Below, in pieces: positions 8,634 through 17,048 of a stretch of DNA of 64,000 nucleotides (position 1 is the first letter of the stretch; every line of letters begins with the position of its first letter). Below the pieces are notes generated by a model. That model was given only the letters and a program-made list of their open reading frames with translations. It ran no database searches and had not been told where the DNA came from. A program made the position numbers and the translations under genes. Source of the DNA: Bacteroidota bacterium (lineage in GTDB: Bacteria; Bacteroidota; Bacteroidia; Bacteroidales; FEN-979). The DNA lies in contig JAPLDJ010000010.1 in NCBI GenBank assembly GCA_026391805.1, positions 186,001 to 250,000 on the forward strand. Reading direction: 5' to 3'.

Positions 8634-9639
8634 GACGATACGGTTGCATCATGGAAGCGGCGGTTTGCTGATGCAGGAGCTGATCCGCGATCTGTTCCTG
8701 CGGTATTTTGACAACCCAGGGCTGCGATCACTGACCGATTCGGCAATCCTGCCACTGAATTCAGCACAGATCGCTTTCACGACCGACAGCTTTGTTGTCG
8801 ATCCTTTATTTTTTCCAGGAGGGGATATCGGTAAACTCGCCGTATGCGGAACGGTCAACGACCTTGCCGTTTCCGGCGCCGTGCCGCTATTCCTATCTGC
8901 AGCCTTCATCATCGAAGAGGGGCTTTCCATGGATGATCTTGAAACCATTGTGAAATCGATGGCAAAGGAAGCATCCAAAGCCGGTGTTTCAATCGTCACA
9001 GGCGATACCAAGGTCGTTCCGAAAGGAAAGGGAGACAAGCTCTTCATCAATACAGCAGGGATCGGGAAGATCGAAAAAAAATACGCTGGGATCAGCCACG
9101 GACTGAAAACGAAACCCGGAGATCTTGTCCTGATCAACGGCACCATCGGGGATCACGGGATGACAGTGATGAATGCCCGCGGAAATTTTCATTTTTCTTC
9201 CTCACTTGAATCCGATTGCGGATCGCTGAATAAATTCATTCAGAAAATCCTGCATAATTCAGAAGGGGTGAGGTTCATGCGCGATGCCACCCGCGGGGGA
9301 CTTGCAGCCGTTCTGTGCGAATTTGCCGAAAAATCAGGATACGGGATCGAGATCGATGAAAGAACTGTTCCGGTGAAAGAGGAGGTGAACGGCATGTGCG
9401 AACTGCTGGGGTTCGATCCCCTGCATGTTGCCAATGAAGGCAAGGTTGTCATGGTTGTCGAAAAAAAATATGTGGAAGAGGTTCTCTGTATCATGAAACG
9501 TCAGAACCAGGGAAAGAAGAGTGCAGTGATCGGGAGGATCGTTGAGGATCATAAAAAGAAGGTAAAGCTGAGAACGGTTTCCGGGGGCAGCCGCTGGATA
9601 GATCTACCGGCGGGGGAGCAGCTGCCGAGGATATGTTAA
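8623..9639 (+). CDS. hypE: Hydrogenase expression/formation protein HypE
   Basis: 338 residues from the ATG at 8623 (a second ATG at 8626 is equally possible). The longer in-frame extension to 8557 lies wholly inside hypD and is not needed. The start, AKTIRLHHGSGGLLMQELI, is the usual HypE N-terminus. The AIRS-type ATP-binding fold is visible (DSFVVDPLFFPGGDIGKLAV, GDTKVV, RDATRGGL). The protein ends in PRIC, the C-terminal cysteine that carries the carbamoyl and then thiocyanate group. HypE dehydrates the carbamoyl group supplied by HypF and donates cyanide to the HypC-HypD scaffold. The stop codon is overlapped by an octamer repeat array. Confidence 0.97.
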   Translation: MMAKTIRLHHGSGGLLMQELIRDLFLRYFDNPGLRSLTDSAILPLNSAQIAFTTDSFVVDPLFFPGGDIGKLAVCGTVNDLAVSGAVPLFLSAAFIIEEGLSMDDLETIVKSMAKEASKAGVSIVTGDTKVVPKGKGDKLFINTAGIGKIEKKYAGISHGLKTKPGDLVLINGTIGDHGMTVMNARGNFHFSSSLESDCGSLNKFIQKILHNSEGVRFMRDATRGGLAAVLCEFAEKSGYGIEIDERTVPVKEEVNGMCELLGFDPLHVANEGKVVMVVEKKYVEEVLCIMKRQNQGKKSAVIGRIVEDHKKKVKLRTVSGGSRWIDLPAGEQLPRIC

Positions 9640-9670
9640 CTGGTGAATTGGTGGACTGGTGAGTTGGTCA
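9639..9670. repeat. Octamer micro-tandem array (ACTGGTGA)
   Basis: Four 8-bp units: ACTGGTGA, ATTGGTGG, ACTGGTGA, GTTGGTCA. The first base is the last base of the hypE stop codon. It lies between hypE and hypA. Confidence 0.75.
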
Positions 9671-9705
9671 AGATATGAACTGAAAATATTTGTAGGCTTA
9701 GATAT

Positions 9706-9948
9706 ATGCATGAGTTGTCGCTGGCGATGAGCCTGATTGAACTGGCAGAAAAAGAAACAGTAGACTCGGGCAATTCCAGGATCCTTTCGGTAAAGGTGAT
9801 CGTGGGCTCAGTGTCGGGCGTCGATCCTGATGCTTTCAGTTTTATGCTGGATCTGGCGAAGAAAAATACAATGCTCGAATTTGCCGTTATAAACCTGGAT
9901 ATTGTCGATGGGGGCGAGCTGAGGGTGGTGTCGATAGAGGTGGAGTAG
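9706..9948 (+). CDS. hypA: HypA-like nickel metallochaperone lacking the zinc domain
   Basis: 80 residues, against about 113 for HypA. The N-terminus MHELSLAMSLIELAEKE keeps the nickel-ligand H2, and the core GSVSGVDPDAFSFMLDLA matches HypA. At residue about 67 the usual two-CxxC zinc domain is missing: INLDIVDG runs straight into GELRVVSIEVE, which looks like the family's normal C-terminal tail after the zinc loop. The protein has no cysteine at all. So the zinc domain seems precisely deleted in frame rather than the gene being truncated. HypA normally hands nickel to HypB or the hydrogenase large subunit; no hypB is in the window. The gene is fifth in hypFCDEA, after a repeat array. Confidence 0.75.
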   Translation: MHELSLAMSLIELAEKETVDSGNSRILSVKVIVGSVSGVDPDAFSFMLDLAKKNTMLEFAVINLDIVDGGELRVVSIEVE

Positions 9949-9954
9949 AAATAG

Positions 9955-9980
9955 TAAGATGGCAAGATGGTAAAATGGTA
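9955..9980. repeat. Octamer micro-tandem array (TAAGATGG)
   Basis: Units TAAGATGG, CAAGATGG, TAAAATGG, then a decayed TAATAT. It begins 7 bp after the hypA stop codon. Confidence 0.7.
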
Positions 9981-9993
9981 ATATTTTTGAACA

Positions 9994-10069
9994 CCGCAGG
10001 GGTGAAATTATTCTAGAAAGATGGCATGACACAGAAATTCATAAACCCCGTAGGGGTGACATTATTCTA
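9994..10069 (+). repeat. Two copies of a 22-bp GGGGTGA repeat with 54-bp period
   Basis: Copies at 9994-10015 and 10048-10069 share CCG(C/T)AGGGGTGA(A/C)ATTATTCTA with two mismatches. A short apparent ORF (10026-10223) is created by the repeat and is not a credible gene. From memory, CCCCGTAGGGGTGA-type units are dispersed in many Bacteroidetes genomes; this should be confirmed. The block sits immediately beyond the 3' end of the subtilase gene. Confidence 0.65.
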
Positions 10070-10096
10070 TGGGTTGGGTTGGGGGATGCCATGTTT

Positions 10097-12919
10097 CTAT
10101 TTCAATGTCATATTCCCGTTGATAGTAAAAATTTTCCCTGAATTGACGATAATGTTTGCATTTTTTTCAATGACCAGGTTATTGCATGCAGCAGGTGGGT
10201 CATTGGCGACAACCGGTAAGTAGGTTCTTGCCGGGATGTAAACATCAACTGATGCGGTGGGAACCAGCAGGTCTCCCCAGTTTGTGGTTGTGTTCCAATC
10301 GGTAAGGTTGCCCAAAGTACCTCCCACCCAATAGCCAGGTACTTTAATTGTTACATTGTCAATGTACCAGTAGTCGTAATTGTACAAATTTCCTGAAATG
10401 ACAAAAGCGATCAAGGTAGATGGTTTGTTCAGGTTGTGCGTGATGGTTGTATTGACCAATGTCGCAGCTACATTTCCTCCTCCTGAATTAAAGGACCAGG
10501 TTTCATCGGTCCAGTTCAGACCATCGCTGCTTGATTGAACTTTCATTGTTGCACCGGCTGCGTAATCATCGAACATATGTCTGAAACTGAGGTTGACCAC
10601 ATTCATTCCGATGCTGTTGAATGGAAGGCAGATCACTCTTGTAATATAACCTGAGCCGACATTGGATGTCAGGCAAGTTGCTTTCATTTCATAAGAAGAG
10701 CCACCTGCGCTGGCCGAATTCGACACGGACCAGTCAATGATGTTGCCGATACCGGAAACCTGCTGGGTCCAGCCACAGGGAATAGAACTCGTGGTGAAGG
10801 ATTCTGTGATCGGCAACGTATTTGTCGCTGTGCATAAGGTTGTCGCAATGCCGTTGAGCCCGCAGGAATAATTTTTTGCTTGTGTAACTGACCAGACCCG
10901 GTAATAATAGGTCGTGGAGGTTGAAAGGGTGGAGTGTAGGAAGCTGTTTCCGCTTCCCGAAAAGATAACAGTTCCTCCACCTGGGATTGTATTTCCTGCA
11001 GAATAGCTGTTTCCGTTCACCGGCATCCCGAAAACGCCTGTTGCCGACCATGCGATTACAACATTATCATTGGCAGCATCCGTCGTCCAGTTCAGTGTGA
11101 TCTCTGCTGAACCCGTAGCATTGGCAGTAAATGGCACCGGGTCGGGAACCGAGGAATAAACTCCTGTAACGATGATGGAAAAAGTCTGTGATCCTCCCGA
11201 AAGGGTTCCTTTATGAGAAACTGTTATCGTATGATTGGCGGCTGAAGGAGCAGCCATACAAACCTGTTCAACATTATCTGTATTATTATCCCCGGTCGTG
11301 GCGGCAGCCGAAGGATTGGAGCGCGTCAGCACCCATGGATAGCTGGTACCGTCAACCCGCAGGTCAAGATCATTGACCAGCATTTTTGCTGACGGGTTCA
11401 GGGATGCTACCGGCGGCGTACCCGCAGGGTCGGTCCAGCAGATCGTGACTTTAAGCGGTTCAGCACCCGTGGCATTGACATTCAGCGTATAGGTGCTGCC
11501 ATTGTTCAGGGTTTGCTCGCTGATGACAGATGAAGCTCCTTTCCGCCTTATAACAGCGGCCGCTTTGGCCATATCAAGCAATCCCCAGCCGTACATGTAA
11601 TCAGGACCGGGATTGGCACCCGCTTCGTCGGCTGTTTCGATCACAAGTCCCTTCAGGGTTGCAGATCTCATATAGGCGCTGTAAAGGGAAAAATAATATT
11701 GCTGAAGCAGGATCAGTGAGCCGCAGGCATTTGGAGTGGCCATGGATGTGCCGCTATAGATATCATAGGTAGTATTACTTGTAGAAACAGAAGAATAAAG
11801 GTAGTCGCCATTTGCAACAATATCGGGTTTGATTCGCCCGTCATCGGCAGGACCTGTACCGCTGAAATAGTCCATTATAACATCAGATGAAGAGCTGTAT
11901 CCATTTACGAGATCAAGCACAGCGCCTACCGTTAAAACATTTTTGCTCATCCCGAAGCCCGAGATGCAATCGTAACCGTTGGAATTCCCGTCCAGGTTTC
12001 TGACGGTGCTGGATAAAACCCAACCGGATCCGTTCCACACATAATGTGAAACCGGCTGAGAAGTCGGCCCTTCGGTCCTGTCATTTCCCGCGGCTTTACA
12101 GACCAGGTAATAAGGGGCTCCTGCAGCAATCTGGTCAACAGTTTGTGCTTGCGATGAATAAAATCCAAAGTTATAATCTTCAGTCTGACTAATACCGGTA
12201 GAACCGTACCAGGTCCATTTTGTTGAAACGACAGTTCCGTATGACCATCCTGTAAGATATCCATATGAATGATTGGAAACAAGTGCCCCCGCAGCAGCCT
12301 CTGATGCCATTTCTGAAAAATCACTGTTCCAGTCGAAAGCCCGGAGCGTAGCCTGATTTGCCATTCCTTTTGCTGCGGCAGATATCCCGGTTCCTATCAT
12401 GGTGCCGGCCACATGCGTTGAATGGTCGCTCAGGCCAGATGGTATATCCACTTGTGTAACCCGCCCCGTAAGTTCCTGGTGGGTATCGAGGACCTTTCCT
12501 CCATCCCATTCCCGGAGAACCATTCCGCTGCCTGTGAGGGATAATCCAAGGCTGCCACCGGGCCAAAGCTTATTCGTGGAAACTGTCTTGGCCGCATTGA
12601 TATTACATGTTGTATAGTAAACAGGTCGTCCGTTCTGATCAAGTTCCTTAAGTTCAACAATACGGCCGTCTTTAAAAGTGTTCTTTACGATCCAGCCGTT
12701 CTGAATTGCAGCCTTCAGTGCGATCGCATGGTTAGTTTCTGACAGAACCCTATGGCTTTCTGAAAGACGCAACAGCTCAAGACTGTTTGTTCTCTGAATG
12801 ATATAATTCAAGCCTAGCTTATCCTGAGATTGTGATTCCTGAGTAAATCCGAAACCTGACAGGAAGAAAAGGAATAGAAGAAGTATCTTTATACTGCATG
12901 TATAATATCGACGATTCAT
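10097..12919 (-). CDS. Secreted subtilisin-like (S8) serine protease with C-terminal adhesion-type domains
   Basis: 940 residues. Signal peptide about 1-26 (IKILLLFLFFLSGFGF). The peptidase S8 domain spans about 125-460, with catalytic D139 (REWDGGKV), H169 (DHSTHVAGT), oxyanion N279 (AAGND) and S392 (YSGTSMATP). A beta-sandwich proprotein-like region (about 470-590), an FN3-like segment (about 600-690) and a MAM/choice-of-anchor J-like segment (about 700-860, ending YWYIDNVTIK) follow. The protein stops at FTINGNMTLK with no recognisable T9SS sorting domain, although its build is that of a T9SS cargo protein. It may be truncated at the 3' end; the stop lies about 30 bp from a dispersed repeat. 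The likely role is extracellular protein degradation. Confidence 0.88.
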   Translation of the reverse strand: MNRRYYTCSIKILLLFLFFLSGFGFTQESQSQDKLGLNYIIQRTNSLELLRLSESHRVLSETNHAIALKAAIQNGWIVKNTFKDGRIVELKELDQNGRPVYYTTCNINAAKTVSTNKLWPGGSLGLSLTGSGMVLREWDGGKVLDTHQELTGRVTQVDIPSGLSDHSTHVAGTMIGTGISAAAKGMANQATLRAFDWNSDFSEMASEAAAGALVSNHSYGYLTGWSYGTVVSTKWTWYGSTGISQTEDYNFGFYSSQAQTVDQIAAGAPYYLVCKAAGNDRTEGPTSQPVSHYVWNGSGWVLSSTVRNLDGNSNGYDCISGFGMSKNVLTVGAVLDLVNGYSSSSDVIMDYFSGTGPADDGRIKPDIVANGDYLYSSVSTSNTTYDIYSGTSMATPNACGSLILLQQYYFSLYSAYMRSATLKGLVIETADEAGANPGPDYMYGWGLLDMAKAAAVIRRKGASSVISEQTLNNGSTYTLNVNATGAEPLKVTICWTDPAGTPPVASLNPSAKMLVNDLDLRVDGTSYPWVLTRSNPSAAATTGDNNTDNVEQVCMAAPSAANHTITVSHKGTLSGGSQTFSIIVTGVYSSVPDPVPFTANATGSAEITLNWTTDAANDNVVIAWSATGVFGMPVNGNSYSAGNTIPGGGTVIFSGSGNSFLHSTLSTSTTYYYRVWSVTQAKNYSCGLNGIATTLCTATNTLPITESFTTSSIPCGWTQQVSGIGNIIDWSVSNSASAGGSSYEMKATCLTSNVGSGYITRVICLPFNSIGMNVVNLSFRHMFDDYAAGATMKVQSSSDGLNWTDETWSFNSGGGNVAATLVNTTITHNLNKPSTLIAFVISGNLYNYDYWYIDNVTIKVPGYWVGGTLGNLTDWNTTTNWGDLLVPTASVDVYIPARTYLPVVANDPPAACNNLVIEKNANIIVNSGKIFTINGNMTLK

Positions 12920-13071
12920 AAAAAAAGGAGTTAATCAAGGTTCTCGTAATATTTCTTTCATTGTTGGTTATAAGAATCCTTTAAAATGATGAAAGACTAT
13001 TTATTTTACAAAGGTACTGCGGGCAGGCATTTTTTGTCACTTCACCTTCGTTAGTTAATCCGATTTTTTAT

Positions 13072-13079
13072 TATTTTTG
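13072..13079 (+). promoter_or_regulatory. -7 box of the tRNA-Gly promoter
   Basis: TATTTTTG matches the Bacteroidetes -7 consensus TAnnTTTG. It ends 18 bp before the tRNA 5' end. No clear TTG -33 element is seen at the ideal distance. Confidence 0.6.
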
Positions 13080-13097
13080 CACTCACAAACAAGTCTC

Positions 13098-13173
13098 GCG
13101 GTAGTAGCTCAGATGGTAGAGCATCAGCTTCCCAAGCTGAGGGTCGTGGGTTCGATCCCCATTTACCGCTCCA
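13098..13173 (+). tRNA. tRNA-Gly (anticodon CCC)
   Basis: 76 nt with encoded CCA. The acceptor stem GCGGTAG pairs with TTACCGC (one G-T pair). The D-arm is AGCTC-AGATGGTA-GAGC. The anticodon stem is TCAGC/GCTGA with loop TTCCCAA, which puts CCC at positions 34-36. The T-arm GTGGG-TTCGATC-CCCAT is slightly irregular (one wobble/mismatch). A TAnnTTTG box lies upstream and a hairpin terminator directly downstream, so the gene is a single unit. Confidence 0.95.
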
Positions 13174-13182
13174 GTAAAATAA

Positions 13183-13213
13183 AGGCTTTCAGTTTATCTG
13201 AAGGTCTTTTTTT
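13183..13213 (+). terminator. Rho-independent terminator after tRNA-Gly
   Basis: A 10-bp stem, AGGCTTTCAG (13183-13192) with CTGAAGGTCT (13198-13207), with two G-U pairs and loop TTTAT. It is followed by a T run to 13213. Confidence 0.8.
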
Positions 13214-13325
13214 ATTATGTGCCTTCAAATGTGCCTACAGGAATTTTATGATAGGTTAATAATCACCAAATAAATCGAGGTGGAACATCGTAAATTGATA
13301 AGTATTTTATGCTTATCTTCGTATC

Positions 13326-13628
13326 ATGTCTGAACAGAGGAAACCGGAATTTAACAAGCGTATCTTTTGGGATGTGAATTTTGAGAAAATGGACCTGGAC
13401 AGCAGGGCTGATTTTGTCATTGAGCGGGTGTTCGAGCGCGGCGATGTTGAAGATATACGACAATGCCGGAGGTATTACGGGGATGTGAAAGTTAACGAGG
13501 CATTATTGAATGCAAAGTATCTTCCTTTGCATACCATCCATTTTGCCAGTGCTATTATTGATAAACCATTGGAAGAATTCAGATGTTACATGTTGAGGCA
13601 GTTGAACCCGGAACTTTATCCTTACTAA
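13326..13628 (+). CDS. DUF6922-type putative antitoxin
   Basis: 100 residues. IFWDVNFEKMDLDSRADFVIERVFERGDVEDI and the ending FRCYMLRQLNPELYPY fit the small DUF6922-like proteins that precede AbiEii-type nucleotidyltransferases in Bacteroidetes. It starts 28 bp after a TATCTTCG stretch (promoter uncertain) and overlaps the next gene by 46 bp, so the two are translationally coupled. The function, neutralising the partner toxin, is inferred from context. The pair sits just downstream of tRNA-Gly. Confidence 0.75.
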   Translation: MSEQRKPEFNKRIFWDVNFEKMDLDSRADFVIERVFERGDVEDIRQCRRYYGDVKVNEALLNAKYLPLHTIHFASAIIDKPLEEFRCYMLRQLNPELYPY

Positions 13629-14209
13629 ATCGGCTAATGGCTTTAAAATCACTTCAGCCATTTTCACTGGTTGGAGGAACAGCTTTGTCATTACGTTATG
13701 GTCATAGGGGTTCTTTGGATCTCGATTTATTCACCCATGAGAAATTTGATCAATCCCAAATAATCCGGGAACTGGATAAAGTGTTTGGGGATAAATTTGT
13801 TTTCACACAAGAACATACCCTTTCAAGCATCTTTTGTTTTATTGATAATATTAAGGTGGATTTTATTCATTATCCTCATTGGCCCTTAGAAGCAATAGAA
13901 ACAGTTGATGGAATAAGACAATACGGCGATGCTGATATCGCTGCCATGAAAATTCAGGCAATTCTGGGTAGAGCAAAGAAAAAGGACTTCTGGGATTTAT
14001 TTGAATTATTGCAGCATTATTCGCTGCAACAGATTATGGACTGGCACAAACAAAAATACCCCAGTCAAATGCTTGCTATCAGTATTCCCCATGCCATCAC
14101 TTACTTTGTTGATGCAGAGGAAACAGAAGAACCGGTAAGTTATAAGAAACAGACCTGGGAGGGAGTTAAAAAGGAAATAAAAAAAGCAGTAAGTGATTTT
14201 CTGAAATAA
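13583..14209 (+). CDS. AbiEii/AbiGii-type nucleotidyltransferase toxin
   Basis: 208 residues. Nucleotidyltransferase signature GGTALSLRYGHRGSLDLDLF (31-50), with putative metal ligands D46 and D48 and a third acidic residue at D93 (KVDFIHYP). The downstream helix DIAAMKIQAILGRAKKKDFWDLFEL (118-142) is the family's second conserved block (type IV / AbiE-like systems). Related toxins modify tRNA or nucleotides under phage stress. The start overlaps the upstream DUF6922 gene by 46 bp. Base composition is more AT-rich than neighbouring housekeeping genes, consistent with mobility. Confidence 0.85.
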   Translation: MLHVEAVEPGTLSLLNRLMALKSLQPFSLVGGTALSLRYGHRGSLDLDLFTHEKFDQSQIIRELDKVFGDKFVFTQEHTLSSIFCFIDNIKVDFIHYPHWPLEAIETVDGIRQYGDADIAAMKIQAILGRAKKKDFWDLFELLQHYSLQQIMDWHKQKYPSQMLAISIPHAITYFVDAEETEEPVSYKKQTWEGVKKEIKKAVSDFLK

Positions 14210-14336
14210 TTGAAATCGGTTTTTCCAGAATAGTTAAGTTACCTTCCCAGTCTGGTCCAAATCATTCTGCTTTTTCAGCTTTTATTATATTTACATCTGA
14301 TTTCGCAGTCTCCTGATATCCCGAAACCCGGCTAAG

Positions 14337-15644
14337 ATGACAGAACTTCATATTTCTTCTTCCCCTGAACCACAGCCAAAACTTCTGAATGAGTACGAAA
14401 AAATAACCCCCCTTCATTACAGGATCCTGTTTATGAGCTGGGCCGGGTGGGTCTTCGACTTTTACGACCTCATGCTGTTCACCTTTTTATTGATTCCCAT
14501 TGCGGCGGAGTACCATTTTACCAACATGCAGATGTCATACGTTGTTGGCGCCACCCTTGGCGCCACGGCAATCGGAGGGGTGATTTTCGGGATGCTGTCC
14601 GATCGTTTCGGACGGAAACCGGTTTTGCAATGGACCATCCTGACCTATTCCATCGGCGCTTTTTTGTCGGGAGTTGCGGGCAGTTTAGGCTTTCTTATGA
14701 TCTTCAGGATCATAACCGGGCTGGGCGTTGGAGGAGAGTGGGGGACAGGCCAGACCTATATCGGCGAAACGTTCCCGGCAAAAGTCAGGGGACGCTATTG
14801 TGCCATTATGCAAACGGGAGCCCCGCTGGGAATCGCCCTTGCATCCGTTGTCGGGGGACTGATAATGCCGCTGATCGGCTGGAGGGCATGCTTTTTTATT
14901 TCGCTGGTTCCTGCCCTGATGGTGCTCTACATAAGGAAACGTCTGCCAGAATCGGATCTCTGGCTCCTCCGCAAAGCAGCTGGAAAAACCCCTCGGAAGA
15001 AATTTCTGAAATTTGAATTTGAAGGTGTAAAACAGTTCATCACGCTTTTCTCTCCGGTTCACCGCAAATATTTTCTTCTCGCGCTCGTGCTGGCCATCTT
15101 AGATATGTCGGCGTACTGGCTTACCTACTCCTGGATGCCGAGTTATCTTCACGTAGAACGAAATTTTTCAATGACCAAATCTGCTTTATGGATTCTGGTT
15201 ACCCAAACCGGTGGATTCCTCGGTTATCTTGGTTTCGGATTTCTGGCGGACCGGTTTGGACGACGCCCGGCATACAGCCTCTATTCAGTCGTTATGGCCT
15301 TTGGGCTGGTTATGGTAACGGTTTTCTGGGACGTAATTGCTGTTTACCCCCCAGTCATTCTCGGGTTTATGTTCATGGTGGGTTTTGGCACGGGGATGTT
15401 CGGTGGCTTCGGCTCACTTTTTTCAGAGCTTTTCCCGACTTCGATCCGGAACACGGCCATGGGGTCCGCATTCAATCTCGCAAGGGGGGTGCAGTTCCTT
15501 ACACCGGTAATGATTTCGGTCATAGCAGTGAATTATGGACTTGGCGGTGGCATATCCCTTGCCGCATTATTTGCTTTGCTCACAGGAGCCTGGATCTGGA
15601 CATTCCCAGAAACGATGGGAAGGAAATTATATACCGGCGATTAA
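14337..15644 (+). CDS. MFS transporter, metabolite:H+ symporter type
   Basis: 435 residues with about 12 hydrophobic helices. The MFS signature GMLSDRFGRKPVLQW lies between TM2 and TM3, and a second copy GFLADRFGRRPAYSL opens the second half. WVFDFYDLMLFTFLL in TM1 (with a conserved Asp) and GVGGEWGTGQTYIGETFPAKVRG fit the sugar-acid/aromatic-acid/metabolite:H+ symporter group (NanT/AAHS-like). The substrate is not deducible. The gene is convergent with the T9SS cargo gene downstream, with only 3 bp between stop codons, and no terminator is visible. Confidence 0.85.
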   Translation: MTELHISSSPEPQPKLLNEYEKITPLHYRILFMSWAGWVFDFYDLMLFTFLLIPIAAEYHFTNMQMSYVVGATLGATAIGGVIFGMLSDRFGRKPVLQWTILTYSIGAFLSGVAGSLGFLMIFRIITGLGVGGEWGTGQTYIGETFPAKVRGRYCAIMQTGAPLGIALASVVGGLIMPLIGWRACFFISLVPALMVLYIRKRLPESDLWLLRKAAGKTPRKKFLKFEFEGVKQFITLFSPVHRKYFLLALVLAILDMSAYWLTYSWMPSYLHVERNFSMTKSALWILVTQTGGFLGYLGFGFLADRFGRRPAYSLYSVVMAFGLVMVTVFWDVIAVYPPVILGFMFMVGFGTGMFGGFGSLFSELFPTSIRNTAMGSAFNLARGVQFLTPVMISVIAVNYGLGGGISLAALFALLTGAWIWTFPETMGRKLYTGD

Positions 15645-15647
15645 GGA

Positions 15648-17048
15648 CTACCTGCTTTTACAAAACTTTGCGGTATAGTGCGATGTTTCTGTGTTTACTT
15701 TTAAGATGTAGATACCCGCAGGATAATCCGGTATAACAATGTTGAATTTATCTCCCGAAGCCTGCGAATACCACATTGTTTTCCCCTGGACATCAAGCAC
15801 TTTTATTTCTTTTGCATGGCCCGGTATTTTTGTAAGGTCGACATTCAAGACGGAAGTCGCAGGATTTGGATAAAGCATCAAGTCCGATCCCTTCTGTTCA
15901 TATACTCCTGCCGGGAAATCGTACTTCATTACGCTCGCTTTATCTGAATTAATATAATCCTGGAACGTCACATAGGGCGTACCGGATGGACTGAAGGCCA
16001 AACCGGTAAAACTGACAAATCCTCCGGTAAAGCCGGATGCTCCCACATCCACCCAGCCGGTTCCGTCAAATTTTTTCACAACAGAATTGGTCAGATAATT
16101 ATCCCAGTAAAAGATATATAGCTGGCCGGCCGGACTGAATGCAAGACGGATCGCGGAAGCATACCCCGTTGAAAATCCAGCAGTGCCGACATTCACCCAG
16201 TTGGTTCCGTCGAACCTGATGACTGTGGCTTTGTATGCATGAATGGTATCCGTGTAGGCCAGGTAAGGCTGACCATCCACCGGACTGACGGCAAGCGATG
16301 GATTCTCGGCTCTTCCTGCAGTACAAAATGAACCTCCCACGCATTCCCAGGCTGTTCCGTTGAATTTCATTACGGTTGCCCGGTGACCAAAAGAATTATT
16401 CCAGTAGGATACATAAGGTTCTCCTGAAGGACTGAAGCCGATGTTCTCCCACCACGCTTCGCCCGCTGAAAAGCCAGGGGTTCCTACAGTTAACCAGTTG
16501 GTTCCGTCAAATTTCATCACGGTTACTTTGTTTGAATTGGCCATATCCAGAAACGCTACCCAGGGTTCCCCGGCGGGACTGAATGCAAGACTTGTATATG
16601 AGGCCTCTCCTTGTGAAAACCCTCCTGTGCCGATCGGTGCCCAGTTAGCTCCGTCAAATTTCAATACCGTAGCTTTATTCGGAGTCGAACAGGTTGCACC
16701 GAAAGCCACACAGGGTTCTCCGGCAGGGGTAAAGGTCAGGCTGGTAAAACCGACATCAAAAGTTGTGAAACCCGCAGCTCCTACATTGACCCAGTCGTTT
16801 CCGTCAAACCGCATTACCGTGGCAGGACCGGTAAACACTGTTCCGGAGGGTCTGTCCACATAGGCCACATATGGCTGTTCGCTCAAAGGGTTCACGGCAA
16901 TGCTGGTATAAATGATGCTCCCGGCTGAAAATCCCCGGTTCCCGACATTCTGCCAGGAACAATCCATCGGGGAATATTTATACGGATCGGTTTGAGGGTA
17001 GCCGGCTGCTGACGCCATTACCAGTAAAATGCAGATGAAGTTCTTCAT
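15648..17048 (-). CDS. T9SS-secreted seven-blade beta-propeller protein
   Basis: 466 residues. Signal peptide about 1-18 (FICILLVMASAAGYPQ). Seven repeats of about 51 residues are built around ATVMKFDGTNWVNVGTAGFS and SLAFSPAGEPYVAF, consistent with a seven-bladed propeller. A T9SS type A sorting domain ends the protein (LMLYPNPATSVLNVDL ... PAGIYILKVNTETSHYTAKF). It is a paralogue of 20734-22119, with the same repeat and a similar sorting domain. It should be exported and attached to or released from the cell surface. Ligand unknown. Confidence 0.85.
   Translation of the reverse strand: MKNFICILLVMASAAGYPQTDPYKYSPMDCSWQNVGNRGFSAGSIIYTSIAVNPLSEQPYVAYVDRPSGTVFTGPATVMRFDGNDWVNVGAAGFTTFDVGFTSLTFTPAGEPCVAFGATCSTPNKATVLKFDGANWAPIGTGGFSQGEASYTSLAFSPAGEPWVAFLDMANSNKVTVMKFDGTNWLTVGTPGFSAGEAWWENIGFSPSGEPYVSYWNNSFGHRATVMKFNGTAWECVGGSFCTAGRAENPSLAVSPVDGQPYLAYTDTIHAYKATVIRFDGTNWVNVGTAGFSTGYASAIRLAFSPAGQLYIFYWDNYLTNSVVKKFDGTGWVDVGASGFTGGFVSFTGLAFSPSGTPYVTFQDYINSDKASVMKYDFPAGVYEQKGSDLMLYPNPATSVLNVDLTKIPGHAKEIKVLDVQGKTMWYSQASGDKFNIVIPDYPAGIYILKVNTETSHYTAKFCKSR

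Noticed and set aside
10026-10223. 65-codon ORF
   Set aside because: Built from the dispersed GGGGTGA repeat; no independent coding signal.
13077-13259. 60-codon ORF over tRNA-Gly
   Set aside because: It is the tRNA gene and its terminator read as codons.
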